Assembly (NCBI GenBank): GCA_902494565.1
Contig: CABUTN010000004.1
Coordinates: 26,512-90,511, forward strand
Direction of reading: 5' to 3'
Length of the DNA: 64,000 nucleotides
Source: an uncultured Collinsella sp.
GTDB taxonomy: Bacteria > Actinomycetota > Coriobacteriia > Coriobacteriales > Coriobacteriaceae
A program made the translations under genes and the position numbers. Below the pieces are notes generated by a model. The model was not told the origin of the DNA and did no database searches. It was given only the letters and a program-made list of their open reading frames with translations. The stretch's first letter is position 1. Every line of letters begins with the position of its first letter. Shown here piece after piece: positions 27,206 through 35,175 of the stretch.

Positions 27206-28426
27206 GTGGGTAACCACTTCCGTACCTCCGGTGCGGGCGATGATGCCCCCAAGACGCAGGCAGGCGTCCAGGGCAGTCGTTTCGCCACTCCGGATTCAGA
27301 GGGCCAGCCTGTTGCTCAGGCCCCCGCTCAGCCGGCAGATCAGGCACAGCCGGCATCCGATCCCTTTGCCTACAATCCAACCAGCGATGTCGCGCTTTCC
27401 GGCACGGCGGGTTTTGAGCCCGTTCAGGCCGTGACCGCTCGCGTGGAGCAGCCTCAGGCTGGTGCCGCCACGCCGCAGCCTACCATGGCCGGCATTCCCG
27501 ACCCCTTGGCCCCTGCGACGCCGGCTCCTCAGCCTGCGCAGTCCGGTCTCTTTGCCGCTATTCCCGACCCCACGCAGCCTGCTGCCCCGGTGGTCGAGAG
27601 CGATCAGGCAGCCGAGGTCGCAAGCCTCGATAACGCGCTCAACAACCCCGATTTTACGTCGGTGTTTGCGCCCATCGATCCGCAGGCCAGCCGCAAGAAG
27701 ATGGCCAAGCAGGCCGGTGTCGAGCCCGTCATCCTTATGGAGCATGTCACCAAGATCTATCCGGCACAGCCCAACAAGCCTGCACTCGACGACATCAACA
27801 TCGAGATCTATCCGGGCGAGTTCGTCTTCCTGGTCGGTCACTCCGGCTCGGGTAAGACCACGCTGCTGTCGACGCTCAACCGTGACGTCAAGCCGACGAG
27901 CGGCCGCATCCTGGTTGCAGGTCAGGACCTCATGAAGATCAAGAACCGCAAGGTTCCGTTCCTGCGCCGCCAGATTGGCGCCGTGTTCCAGGACTTTAAG
28001 CTTCTGCCGCAAAAGACCGCCTACGAAAACGTGGCGTTTGCCCTGCAGTGCATCGGCAAGCCCAAGGGTGTCATTCGCAGCCAGGTGCCCGAGGTGCTGC
28101 GTCTGGTCGGTCTGGCCGATCAGATGGACTCGCTGCCCGACCAGCTTTCCGGTGGCGAGCAGCAGCGCGTTGCCGTCGCCCGCGCTATGGTCAACCGTCC
28201 GCCGCTGCTGATCTGCGACGAGCCGACGGGCAACCTCGACCCGGCGATCTCGCTGGGCATCATGAAGCTGCTCGAGCGTATTAACCGCACCGGCACCACC
28301 GTGATTGTCGCCACGCACGACCGCGAGATGGTCGATAGCATGCACCGTCGCGTGATCGCCCTCGAGGGCGGCCACGTTATCCGCGACCAGGAGAGGGGAG
28401 GTTACGGTAACTATGGCACCAACTAA
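27206..28426 (+). CDS. ftsE: Cell division ATP-binding protein FtsE with long N-terminal extension
   Basis: FtsE is the ATPase of the FtsEX complex that activates peptidoglycan hydrolases at the septum. The ABC domain starts near residue 172 (VILMEHVTKIYPAQ) and has GHSGSGKTT (Walker A, around residue 211), the FtsE-like FLRRQIGAVFQDFKLLPQ, LSGGEQQRVAVARA and LLICDEPTGNLDP. The first 170 residues are Pro/Ala/Gln-rich and appear disordered; ordinary FtsE has about 225 residues in all. The start is a GTG with AAGGAG before it. The gene overlaps ftsX by 14 bp, so the two are translationally coupled. Confidence 0.93.
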   Translation: MGNHFRTSGAGDDAPKTQAGVQGSRFATPDSEGQPVAQAPAQPADQAQPASDPFAYNPTSDVALSGTAGFEPVQAVTARVEQPQAGAATPQPTMAGIPDPLAPATPAPQPAQSGLFAAIPDPTQPAAPVVESDQAAEVASLDNALNNPDFTSVFAPIDPQASRKKMAKQAGVEPVILMEHVTKIYPAQPNKPALDDINIEIYPGEFVFLVGHSGSGKTTLLSTLNRDVKPTSGRILVAGQDLMKIKNRKVPFLRRQIGAVFQDFKLLPQKTAYENVAFALQCIGKPKGVIRSQVPEVLRLVGLADQMDSLPDQLSGGEQQRVAVARAMVNRPPLLICDEPTGNLDPAISLGIMKLLERINRTGTTVIVATHDREMVDSMHRRVIALEGGHVIRDQERGGYGNYGTN

Positions 28427-29333
28427 CGTGGGCTACTCCTTCAAAGAGGCAATCAGCCACTTCTTCCGTAACTGGACTACCTCGCTCGGCGCCGTCATCA
28501 CGATCTTCCTTTCGCTGTTTATCATCGGCCTGTTCATCATGGGCTCCGCGATGCTGAACTCCGTGATCGGCACCGTCGAGGATCAGGTTGTCATCAACGC
28601 GTTCATTAGTGATGACGCCGATCAGGCCGATGTTCAGGCTTTTGAGGCCGAGCTTAAGACGTGGAATAACGTCAAGTCCGTGACCTATAAGGACAAGGAC
28701 GACGCACTGGCCGAGTATACGAGCAAGATGTCGGGTAACGCCGACGCCACCATGAGCGCGCTCGACGGCCAGAACCCGCTGCCCGCCTCGTTTGCGATTG
28801 AGATGGACGATCCGTCTCAGGTCGAGAGCACGGCCAAGAAGCTCAAGAAGAATGCCGACTTCCAAAAGATCGCGGACGACGGCGACGTCAACGCGAGCGT
28901 ACTGTATGGCCAGGAGGAAGTAAGCCGCCTGTTCCAGGTGACCAACTACATCCGCATCGCCGCCGTGGTACTCGTTGGCCTTCTGACCTTTATCGCATTC
29001 ATCTTCATCAACAACACGATTCGCCTGTCCATCACGGCGCGTCGTCGCGAGATTGCGATTATGCGCCTGGTGGGTGCCAGCAACGGCTTCATTCGTGGCC
29101 CGTTTATCACCGAGGGTGTACTGCAGGCCATTTTGGGCTCGCTGCTTTCCATCGGCGTTCTGGAGCTGCTGCGCAATCTGATGATTCCGCGTCTGCAGGA
29201 GAGCATCGGCTGGATGTCGTTTGCCCTGCCGATGCAGTACTACCTGGTGACCTATGCTGCGCTGATTCTGGTCGGCGTGATTATCGGTCTCTTTGGTTCT
29301 GCCATCGCCATGCGCCGCTACCTGCGCGTGTAG
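28413..29333 (+). CDS. ftsX: Cell division protein FtsX
   Basis: The membrane partner of FtsE. The 306-residue protein has an N-terminal membrane helix (about 25-48), an extracytoplasmic domain (about 50-170) with FISDDADQADVQAFE and SVTYKDKDDALAEY, and three helices (about 178-300) framing ITARRREIAIMRLVGASNGFIRGPF, the FtsX signature. It overlaps the end of ftsE. A terminator follows. Confidence 0.95.
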   Translation: MAPTNVGYSFKEAISHFFRNWTTSLGAVITIFLSLFIIGLFIMGSAMLNSVIGTVEDQVVINAFISDDADQADVQAFEAELKTWNNVKSVTYKDKDDALAEYTSKMSGNADATMSALDGQNPLPASFAIEMDDPSQVESTAKKLKKNADFQKIADDGDVNASVLYGQEEVSRLFQVTNYIRIAAVVLVGLLTFIAFIFINNTIRLSITARRREIAIMRLVGASNGFIRGPFITEGVLQAILGSLLSIGVLELLRNLMIPRLQESIGWMSFALPMQYYLVTYAALILVGVIIGLFGSAIAMRRYLRV

Positions 29334-29357
29334 GCATGCTTGGAATTCATCCCTTCC

Positions 29358-29390
29358 AACGGGTCGTCTCTTATGGGGCGGCCCGTTTTT
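29358..29390 (+). terminator. Rho-independent terminator of ftsEX
   Basis: AACGGGTCG/CGGCCCGTT (one G-U pair) with a T6 tract. Confidence 0.85.
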
Positions 29391-29474
29391 TGATCCCTAG
29401 GGGACGAAGGAAACGGATCATCGTGGCGCTGATCTATCTATATGATCCGCAATCCTGCCGTCCCCTAGGGATCA
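29391..29474. repeat. 84-bp nested palindrome between ftsX and rnr
   Basis: Perfect 16-bp outer arms TGATCCCTAGGGGACG/CGTCCCCTAGGGATCA and an inner 8-bp stem CGGATCAT/ATGATCCG (29414-29421, 29442-29449) around a 20-nt loop. The GGGGACG core links it to the REP-like elements. Confidence 0.75.
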
Positions 29475-29524
29475 TTTGGGTAGACTCTTGGGATGTAAAC
29501 GGCAATCGATAGTTAGGAGGCGCC

Positions 29525-31660
29525 ATGGGGCGCAATAACAAGCATAAGCGTGGAGCTCGCAATAAGCGCGGGCCGGTGCGCAGCGAACGCCGTCCGAGCC
29601 TGACCGGGCGCGTGCAGCTCCATGAGCACAGTGCCTATGTCATAACCGAGAATGGCGACTACAAGGTCATGGGCCGTGGCAAGCGCGAGATTATGGATGG
29701 CGATACCGTTGCCGTGAGCATTAAGAACAGCCCGCACGGTGAGCGGCGCGCCGTGATCGAAGGCGTGGTTGAGCGCGCAGCCATAAGCGTGGTAGGTACG
29801 TACCAGACCGCCGGTCCGCTTGGTGTGATTGAGCCGCTCGATTCGCGCCTGAAGGCCGACTTCTTCATTTTGCCCGAGGATACCTCGGCGGATCGTCTGG
29901 GCGTCCACCCGGGTGATGCCGTTGTCGCGCGCATTTTGACCTACCCGACGCGCCTGGAATCGGGCACCGTGACGATCGAACGCCGCATTGGCGGAGATGA
30001 CGCGCCCGATTTGGGCGTTCAATATGTGATGGCGCGTTACGGCTATACCGATAGCTATCCTGAGGCCGCGCTGGACGAGGCCGAGGGGCTTTCGCTCGAT
30101 GTGTCCGCGGCGCTTAAGGACCCGCTCCGCCGCGATCTGCGCGACCGCTTTGTCATCACGATCGACCCGGTCGACGCGCGCGACTTTGACGATGCCATTT
30201 CGTTGGAGCGCACGCCCGAGGGTGGCTACAAGCTGGGTGTGCATATCGCCGACGTTTCACACTATGTGGCTTGGGACGGGCATATCGATCTTGAGGCTCG
30301 CCATCGTACGACATCGGTGTATCTGGCCGATCGCGTGCTTCCCATGCTGCCCGAACGCCTGTCCAATGACCTGTGCTCGCTTCGCCCTGACGAGGACCGT
30401 CTTGCGTTTACCGTCGATATCGAGCTCGATGCGCAGGGTCGCGTGCGGCATTACGATCCGTACCCCAGCGTGATTCGCTCGCGTGTGCGTATGGACTATG
30501 ACGGCGTCGAGGCGCTGCTGGTGCGTGCCGGCGCGGTTGAGTATTCGGTGCTGGAGGGCGCGGCCGAGGATGTTGCGGCTGCCGAGACCTCGCGCGAGGA
30601 AGCGCTTGAGCGCGGTCTTGCGTGCGAGGAGGCCGCCCGCGGCTACAACGTCGACCTCGGCGATTTCCTTGTCGCCGCCAACGAACTCGCCGAACTCCGC
30701 CGTCGTATTCGTCGCGCCCGCGGCTCAGTCGATTTTGACACGGCCGAGATTCGTGCTCTGTTGGATGAGGACGGAGTACCCGTGCAGATTGTGGCACGTG
30801 AGCGTTCGTGTGCCACGTCGCTTATCGAGGAGGCCATGCTGCTCGCCAACGAGTGCGTTGCAGAGTGGCTGGCAGACCGTGATGTCGAGGCCTGCTATCG
30901 CGTGCATGAGGATCCGAGCCCCGATAGCCTGCACGGTGCCGCCGTTGCGCTGGCGCAGCTAGGCATCATCGACGATTGCCGTGCTGCCGGTATTGCCCTG
31001 GGGAGCCCCGATGAACTGCAGGCTGCAGTTGATGCTGCCGCCGGTACGGCCAGCGCACCGCTCGTTAACACGTTGCTTCTGCGCAGCATGCAGCGCGCGC
31101 TGTACAAGCCGCGCAACGAGGGTCACTTTGCGCTCGCCGCGCCGTGCTACTGTCACTTTACGAGTCCCATCCGTCGCTACCCCGATCTGGTGGTGCACCG
31201 CGTGCTCAAACTGCAGTTGGCCTATGAGCGGCTTGGCGGCAAGGACGCCTTGGTGCGCACGCCGCGGCTGATCGGCAAGGGGCGCGAGTCGCTGCCGCGC
31301 ATTCTGCCGCAGATCTGCCGCGCATGCAGCGATGCCGAGCGCGCGGCAGATGCCGCCAGCCATGCGACGCAAAAGATCAAGATTGCCCAGTACTATGAGG
31401 ACCGTCTGGGCGAGCGCTATGCCGGAACCGTCTCGTGGGTTAGCAGCATGGGCCTTTTTGTGCGCTTGGACCTAACACAGGTCGAGGGCCTGGTTTCAAT
31501 TAAGAGCCTGGGCAACGAGTGGTTCGAGTTCGACGAGGACGCGCTTACGCTGACGGGCGCCGACACGGGGACTCGCTATGAACTGGGCCAGCGCGTGATT
31601 ATCGAGGTCTCGCGCGTCAATACCACGCGTGGGCACTTGGACTTTAAGCTTATCCATTAG
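29525..31660 (+). CDS. rnr: Ribonuclease R
   Basis: A processive 3'-5' exoribonuclease that degrades structured RNA. The 711-residue protein has a basic N-terminus, cold-shock-like domains (about 25-175), the RNB domain with the Mg-binding TIDPVDARDFDDAISLE, HIADVSHYV and FTSPIRRYPDLVVHR, and a C-terminal S1 domain (from about 635: GTVSWVSSMGLFVRLD). It lacks the longer helical and basic extensions of the E. coli enzyme, as usual in Gram-positive lineages. TAGGAGG precedes the ATG. smpB, its functional partner in trans-translation, lies about 9 kb downstream. Confidence 0.95.
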   Translation: MGRNNKHKRGARNKRGPVRSERRPSLTGRVQLHEHSAYVITENGDYKVMGRGKREIMDGDTVAVSIKNSPHGERRAVIEGVVERAAISVVGTYQTAGPLGVIEPLDSRLKADFFILPEDTSADRLGVHPGDAVVARILTYPTRLESGTVTIERRIGGDDAPDLGVQYVMARYGYTDSYPEAALDEAEGLSLDVSAALKDPLRRDLRDRFVITIDPVDARDFDDAISLERTPEGGYKLGVHIADVSHYVAWDGHIDLEARHRTTSVYLADRVLPMLPERLSNDLCSLRPDEDRLAFTVDIELDAQGRVRHYDPYPSVIRSRVRMDYDGVEALLVRAGAVEYSVLEGAAEDVAAAETSREEALERGLACEEAARGYNVDLGDFLVAANELAELRRRIRRARGSVDFDTAEIRALLDEDGVPVQIVARERSCATSLIEEAMLLANECVAEWLADRDVEACYRVHEDPSPDSLHGAAVALAQLGIIDDCRAAGIALGSPDELQAAVDAAAGTASAPLVNTLLLRSMQRALYKPRNEGHFALAAPCYCHFTSPIRRYPDLVVHRVLKLQLAYERLGGKDALVRTPRLIGKGRESLPRILPQICRACSDAERAADAASHATQKIKIAQYYEDRLGERYAGTVSWVSSMGLFVRLDLTQVEGLVSIKSLGNEWFEFDEDALTLTGADTGTRYELGQRVIIEVSRVNTTRGHLDFKLIH

Positions 31661-31685
31661 CCAAATCCCGACTGATGGTGGGGGA

Positions 31686-31717
31686 GCGGAGGGCGGCCTT
31701 TCGGGACCGCCCTTCGC
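31686..31717 (+). terminator. Stem-loop after rnr, probable terminator
   Basis: GCGGAGGGCGG/CCGCCCTTCGC with one mismatch; only a short T run follows. Confidence 0.5.
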
Positions 31718-31782
31718 ATTTGAATCATGGCTACCTTGCCGTCTGCTCGGCCGCCCGCTTACCTGCTATTTGAGAGGTAAAA

Positions 31783-31817
31783 CCTACCAAAATAAACCTG
31801 TCCCTTTTGGCAGGTTT
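31783..31817. repeat. REP-like palindrome before the recombinase gene
   Basis: AACCTACCAAAA pairs with TTTTGGCAGGTT around TAAACCTGTCCC. It is a relative of 19548-19578 and ends 19 bp before the recombinase start. Confidence 0.55.
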
Positions 31818-31836
31818 ACAAGAAAGCGGGGATGAG

Positions 31837-32442
31837 ATGGCGACGGTGTACGGTTATGCGCGGGTGAGTTCGCGCGATCAGAACCTTAATCGGCAGCTGG
31901 ATGCGCTGGGCGCCTATGGCGTGGGCTCGGCGAATATTTATGCCGACCATGCGAGCGGCAAGGACTTCGATCGACCGCGTTATCGCGAGCTGCTGCACGT
32001 CCTGGGAGACGGGGACGTACTGGTGGTGCTTTCTATCGACCGACTTGGCCGTAATTACTCCGAGATTCTTGAGGAATGGCGACGCATTACCAAGGAGCTC
32101 GGGGTTGCCATTGTGGTGTTGGACATGCCATTGCTTGACACGCGCGTCAGGGCCAGCGGCGCGCCGGATGTGACCAACACCCTGATTGCCGATATTGTGC
32201 TGCAACTGCTGAGCTACGTGGCGCAGGTGGAGCGCGAGAATATCCATCGGCGCCAGGCGGAGGGGATTGCAGCGGCGCGAGCGCGAGGGGTCCGTTTCGG
32301 TCGACCTCGCAAGCCGTGCCCTCCTCAGTTTGAGCTGGTGCGCGATAGCTATGAGGCAGGCGATATTACCCGCAGCCAGGCAGCAAAATGCCTGGGCGTG
32401 TGCGTGGGGACGTTCGATCGCTGGATGCGCGAGGCGGGGTAG
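31837..32442 (+). CDS. Serine recombinase (resolvase/invertase family)
   Basis: A 201-residue small serine recombinase. The catalytic domain starts TVYGYARVSSRDQNLNRQLDAL with the nucleophilic serine, has LSIDRLGRNYSEI, and a long E-helix VERENIHRRQAEGIAAARARG. A C-terminal helix-turn-helix (about 165-195: DITRSQAAKCLGVCVGTFDRWM) follows. The ATG at 31837 has GGGGA before it. No invertible segment, res site or other transposon gene is evident; it sits between rnr and a VanZ-like gene. It may be a remnant or a solitary site-specific recombinase. Confidence 0.88.
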   Translation: MATVYGYARVSSRDQNLNRQLDALGAYGVGSANIYADHASGKDFDRPRYRELLHVLGDGDVLVVLSIDRLGRNYSEILEEWRRITKELGVAIVVLDMPLLDTRVRASGAPDVTNTLIADIVLQLLSYVAQVERENIHRRQAEGIAAARARGVRFGRPRKPCPPQFELVRDSYEAGDITRSQAAKCLGVCVGTFDRWMREAG

Positions 32443-32546
32443 GGGTTTGCGTCGCTTTGTCGCTTCCTGTTGCGATTCAAATTTTGATACGGCGACGATG
32501 CCATTTTGGGCTACACTCGCTGATATTCAAAAAAGGAGGTTGGCCC

Positions 32547-33128
32547 TTGGCGCGCATAAAACAAATAATCGGATGGACCGCGATCGTTCTGTTCGCTGCA
32601 ACGCTGGCGGGCATCTGGGTGCTGACGGAGCAAAATGCGGTGGAGACGTCGTTGCTGAGCGAGTCCACCGCGCGTGTGGTGGAGGGCCAGGCTACGGGCG
32701 TTCAGGCTGCTGATGCCACGGGTGAAGCCCAGACAGAGAACGGAATGACCGGGGGCACCGATTCGGCTGCCTCGAATGTACGGTCTGGCCGACTTGCTTC
32801 CATTCGCATGTGGGTGGGCACGAACGTCCGTCGCGTTGCCCATACCGTAGAGTTTTTCTTCGTCGGATTGTTCGCCTCGGTGGTCGTGGTTTGCTTTTCC
32901 AGGCGTCCGTGGAGCGTATGCTCCCGTTGCGTGCCCGTATTGCTCTTTTGCGCCGCCTGCTCCGTTGGCGATCAGGTGCATAAGATCTTTGTTCCTGGCA
33001 GGCATTTCGACGTTATCGATTTAGGATTCGATGCTGCGGGCTATGTCACCGCGATGCTGTTGGTATTGCTGGCAGCGGCGCTGGTGCGCCATGCGACTCG
33101 GCCGATCGGCGCCCATGCGAGGCGCTAG
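32547..33128 (+). CDS. VanZ family membrane protein
   Basis: The 193-residue protein has an N-terminal helix (about 8-25), a Ser/Thr/Gly-rich linker (about 35-85), then three membrane segments with the VanZ signature VAHTVEFFFVGLFAS, SVGDQVHKIFVPGRHFDVIDLGFDAAG (shown in part: QVHKIFVPGRHFDVIDLG). VanZ proteins confer low teicoplanin resistance in enterococci, but most genomic homologues have unknown roles. The likely start is the TTG at 32547 because AAAGGAGG lies seven bases before it; the longer frame from 32388 overlaps the recombinase gene. Confidence 0.78.
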   Translation: MARIKQIIGWTAIVLFAATLAGIWVLTEQNAVETSLLSESTARVVEGQATGVQAADATGEAQTENGMTGGTDSAASNVRSGRLASIRMWVGTNVRRVAHTVEFFFVGLFASVVVVCFSRRPWSVCSRCVPVLLFCAACSVGDQVHKIFVPGRHFDVIDLGFDAAGYVTAMLLVLLAAALVRHATRPIGAHARR

Positions 33129-33210
33129 CCGGTAACAAACCCGTTTCTGACAATGCGACCTTGTTGAATTATTTTGTGTCGCGCCTATTTCCGAGCGGTC
33201 GGATTTGAGG

Positions 33211-33231
33211 GGCGAGCGGTAGAACGCTCGC
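33211..33231. repeat. GC-rich hairpin upstream of murR
   Basis: GGGCGAGCG/CGCTCGCCC around a GTAGAA-type loop, about 85 bp after the VanZ-like gene. No T-tract follows on either strand. Confidence 0.45.
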
Positions 33232-33258
33232 CCGTGGTGCGCCACGATGCGGCACAAT

Positions 33259-33287
33259 GTACCGTAAAAGCTGTTTGTATCCGGTAC
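33259..33287. promoter_or_regulatory. Candidate MurR operator
   Basis: GTACCG (33259-33264) and CGGTAC (33282-33287) form an inverted repeat with a 17-bp gap, 46 bp before the regulator start. The match to a regulator is inferred from position. Confidence 0.35.
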
Positions 33288-33332
33288 GAATCGTTCGTTG
33301 GTCTTTAATTCTTTTCAACGGAGGTGTTTGAG

Positions 33333-34184
33333 ATGGCAAACGGATTGCTTTTGCGGCTTCGCGAGCGTGAGCTCAGCGCGAGCCCGGCGGAACGCAATGT
33401 CATCGCATATGTAAGCGCTCATCCGCACGAGGTGGTCGGGCTGTCCGTCCGCGGTCTTGCCGATGCCACGTTCTCCTCGCCCTCGAGCATTTTGCGCTTT
33501 TGCAAGCGCTTGGGTTTTGCGGGCTACAAGGAGTTCCAGCGCGAACTGATTGCCGAGCTGGCACTCTTGGGTGACAAGAAAGACGTTGCCCTCGAGGACA
33601 TCTCCATGGATGACAGCGTTGAACGTATCGTGGGGAAGGTGATGAAAAGCAACGTGCGCACGATCGAAGCGACGGCGCGAACGCTCGATTACACCGTCTT
33701 GGAGCGATGCGCGGCCTATCTTAAGCGGGCACGTGCAGTCAATCTGTTCGGTATCGGTGCCTCTCGTTTGGTCGCGCACGATCTGGCGCAAAAGCTCATG
33801 CGTGTCGACAAAGAGTGCCATCTGTACGACGACTGGCATGATCAGCTCTTATGTGCCAAGAACATGCATGAGGGCGATATGGCAATCGCCTTTAGTTACT
33901 CGGGCTTGACGCAAGAGGTGCTGGACTGCACCGCCGAGGCTCAACGCCACAACTGTCCCGTTGTGGCCGTTACCAAAGTAGATGGATCATCCAAGCTTGC
34001 CACCATGGCCGATGCCGTGCTCGGCGTCGCTGCGAGTGAACCCTTGGTCCGCAGCGGTGCCATGGCTTCGCGTATGGCCCAGCTTATGGTTGTCGATGCC
34101 CTGTACGCTGCTTACGTTGCCAGCGACTACGAACGGGCGACGCATGTCATTAAGCAAAACTACATCGAGAAACAGGAAAGATGA
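33333..34184 (+). CDS. murR: RpiR-family regulator, MurR-like
   Basis: The 283-residue protein has an N-terminal RpiR helix-turn-helix (about 1-78, with SVRGLADATFSSPSSILRFCKRLGF) and a C-terminal SIS sugar-phosphate-binding domain (about 118-250, VNLFGIGASRLVAHDLAQKL and AIAFSYSGLTQEVL). In this context the ligand is most likely MurNAc-6-phosphate. The ATG has CGGAGG before it. murQ follows after 10 bp, then the PTS gene and mupG. Confidence 0.82.
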   Translation: MANGLLLRLRERELSASPAERNVIAYVSAHPHEVVGLSVRGLADATFSSPSSILRFCKRLGFAGYKEFQRELIAELALLGDKKDVALEDISMDDSVERIVGKVMKSNVRTIEATARTLDYTVLERCAAYLKRARAVNLFGIGASRLVAHDLAQKLMRVDKECHLYDDWHDQLLCAKNMHEGDMAIAFSYSGLTQEVLDCTAEAQRHNCPVVAVTKVDGSSKLATMADAVLGVAASEPLVRSGAMASRMAQLMVVDALYAAYVASDYERATHVIKQNYIEKQER

Positions 34185-34194
34185 GGTGAATGAA

Positions 34195-35118
34195 ATGCTC
34201 GATTTAACAAAATTCACGACCGAACAGCGTAATCAAAGGTCAATGGACCTCGATACGATGACATCGCTGCAGATCGTCACGACGATGAACGATGAGGATC
34301 TTCGTGCCGTCCAGTCGGTCACGAAAGTGTTGCCCCAGGTTGCCACAGCAATCGACTGGGCTGCTGAGGCACTCGAGCGCGGCGGGCGCGTCTTTTACAT
34401 GGGCGCAGGCACCAGCGGTCGTCTGGGCGTACTCGACGCTTCGGAGTGTCCGCCCACGTTTGGCGTGTCACCCGATCTGATTGTCGGGCTCATTGCCGGA
34501 GGCGAGACGGCGTTTATCAAGGCTGTCGAAGGTGCCGAAGACAGCGAGGAGCTTGGCGCGAGCGACCTGCGGGAGCGTGGACTCTCGGACAAGGATCTTG
34601 TCGTTGGCCTGGCGGCAAGCGGTCGTACTCCCTATGTGGTGGGCGGCCTTGCGTGCGCCAAGGCAACTGGGTGCAAGACCATTGCAATTGCCTGCAACCA
34701 AGGGTCGAAGATCGGGGAGAGCGCAGATCTTGCCATTGAGCCCGTGCCCGGTCCCGAGGTGCTGACCGGCTCAACGAGGCTCAAGGCGGGAACGGTTCAA
34801 AAGCTCATTCTCAACATGATTTCGACCGGTGCCATGGTCAAGATCGGCAAGGTATACCAAAATCTGATGGTCGATGTGCAGCAGACGAACGAGAAGTTGG
34901 TGGTGCGCGGCCAGAATATCGTGATGGAGGCGACCGGCTGCACGCGCGAGCGCGCTGTTCAGGCGCTTGCAGATGCCGGCGGCCACGTAAAAACCGCTAT
35001 TGTCTCGGTACTGCTGGACTGCGATGCCGAGCAGGCTGCGGTGGCTCTTGAGCGGGCGCGAGGCCATGTCCGTGCTGCGGTGAGTGGCCATGAGAAGAGC
35101 AATGCCGACGCCCAATAG
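34195..35118 (+). CDS. murQ: N-acetylmuramic acid 6-phosphate etherase
   Basis: MurQ cleaves the lactyl ether of MurNAc-6-phosphate, giving GlcNAc-6-phosphate and D-lactate. The 307-residue SIS-fold enzyme shows TEQRNQRSMDLDTM, GAGTSGRLGVLDASECPPTFG, IAGGETAFIKAVEGAEDS and GLAASGRTPYVVGGL. The ATG at 34195 follows GAGGTGAATGAA. An in-frame GTG three codons earlier is a possible alternative. It lies in the MurNAc recycling cluster. Confidence 0.95.
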   Translation: MLDLTKFTTEQRNQRSMDLDTMTSLQIVTTMNDEDLRAVQSVTKVLPQVATAIDWAAEALERGGRVFYMGAGTSGRLGVLDASECPPTFGVSPDLIVGLIAGGETAFIKAVEGAEDSEELGASDLRERGLSDKDLVVGLAASGRTPYVVGGLACAKATGCKTIAIACNQGSKIGESADLAIEPVPGPEVLTGSTRLKAGTVQKLILNMISTGAMVKIGKVYQNLMVDVQQTNEKLVVRGQNIVMEATGCTRERAVQALADAGGHVKTAIVSVLLDCDAEQAAVALERARGHVRAAVSGHEKSNADAQ

Positions 35119-35175
35119 GTGCGCGGCGTGAGCTGATATGACATCCAGATGAGATACCCAATACAAGGAGGAGTT

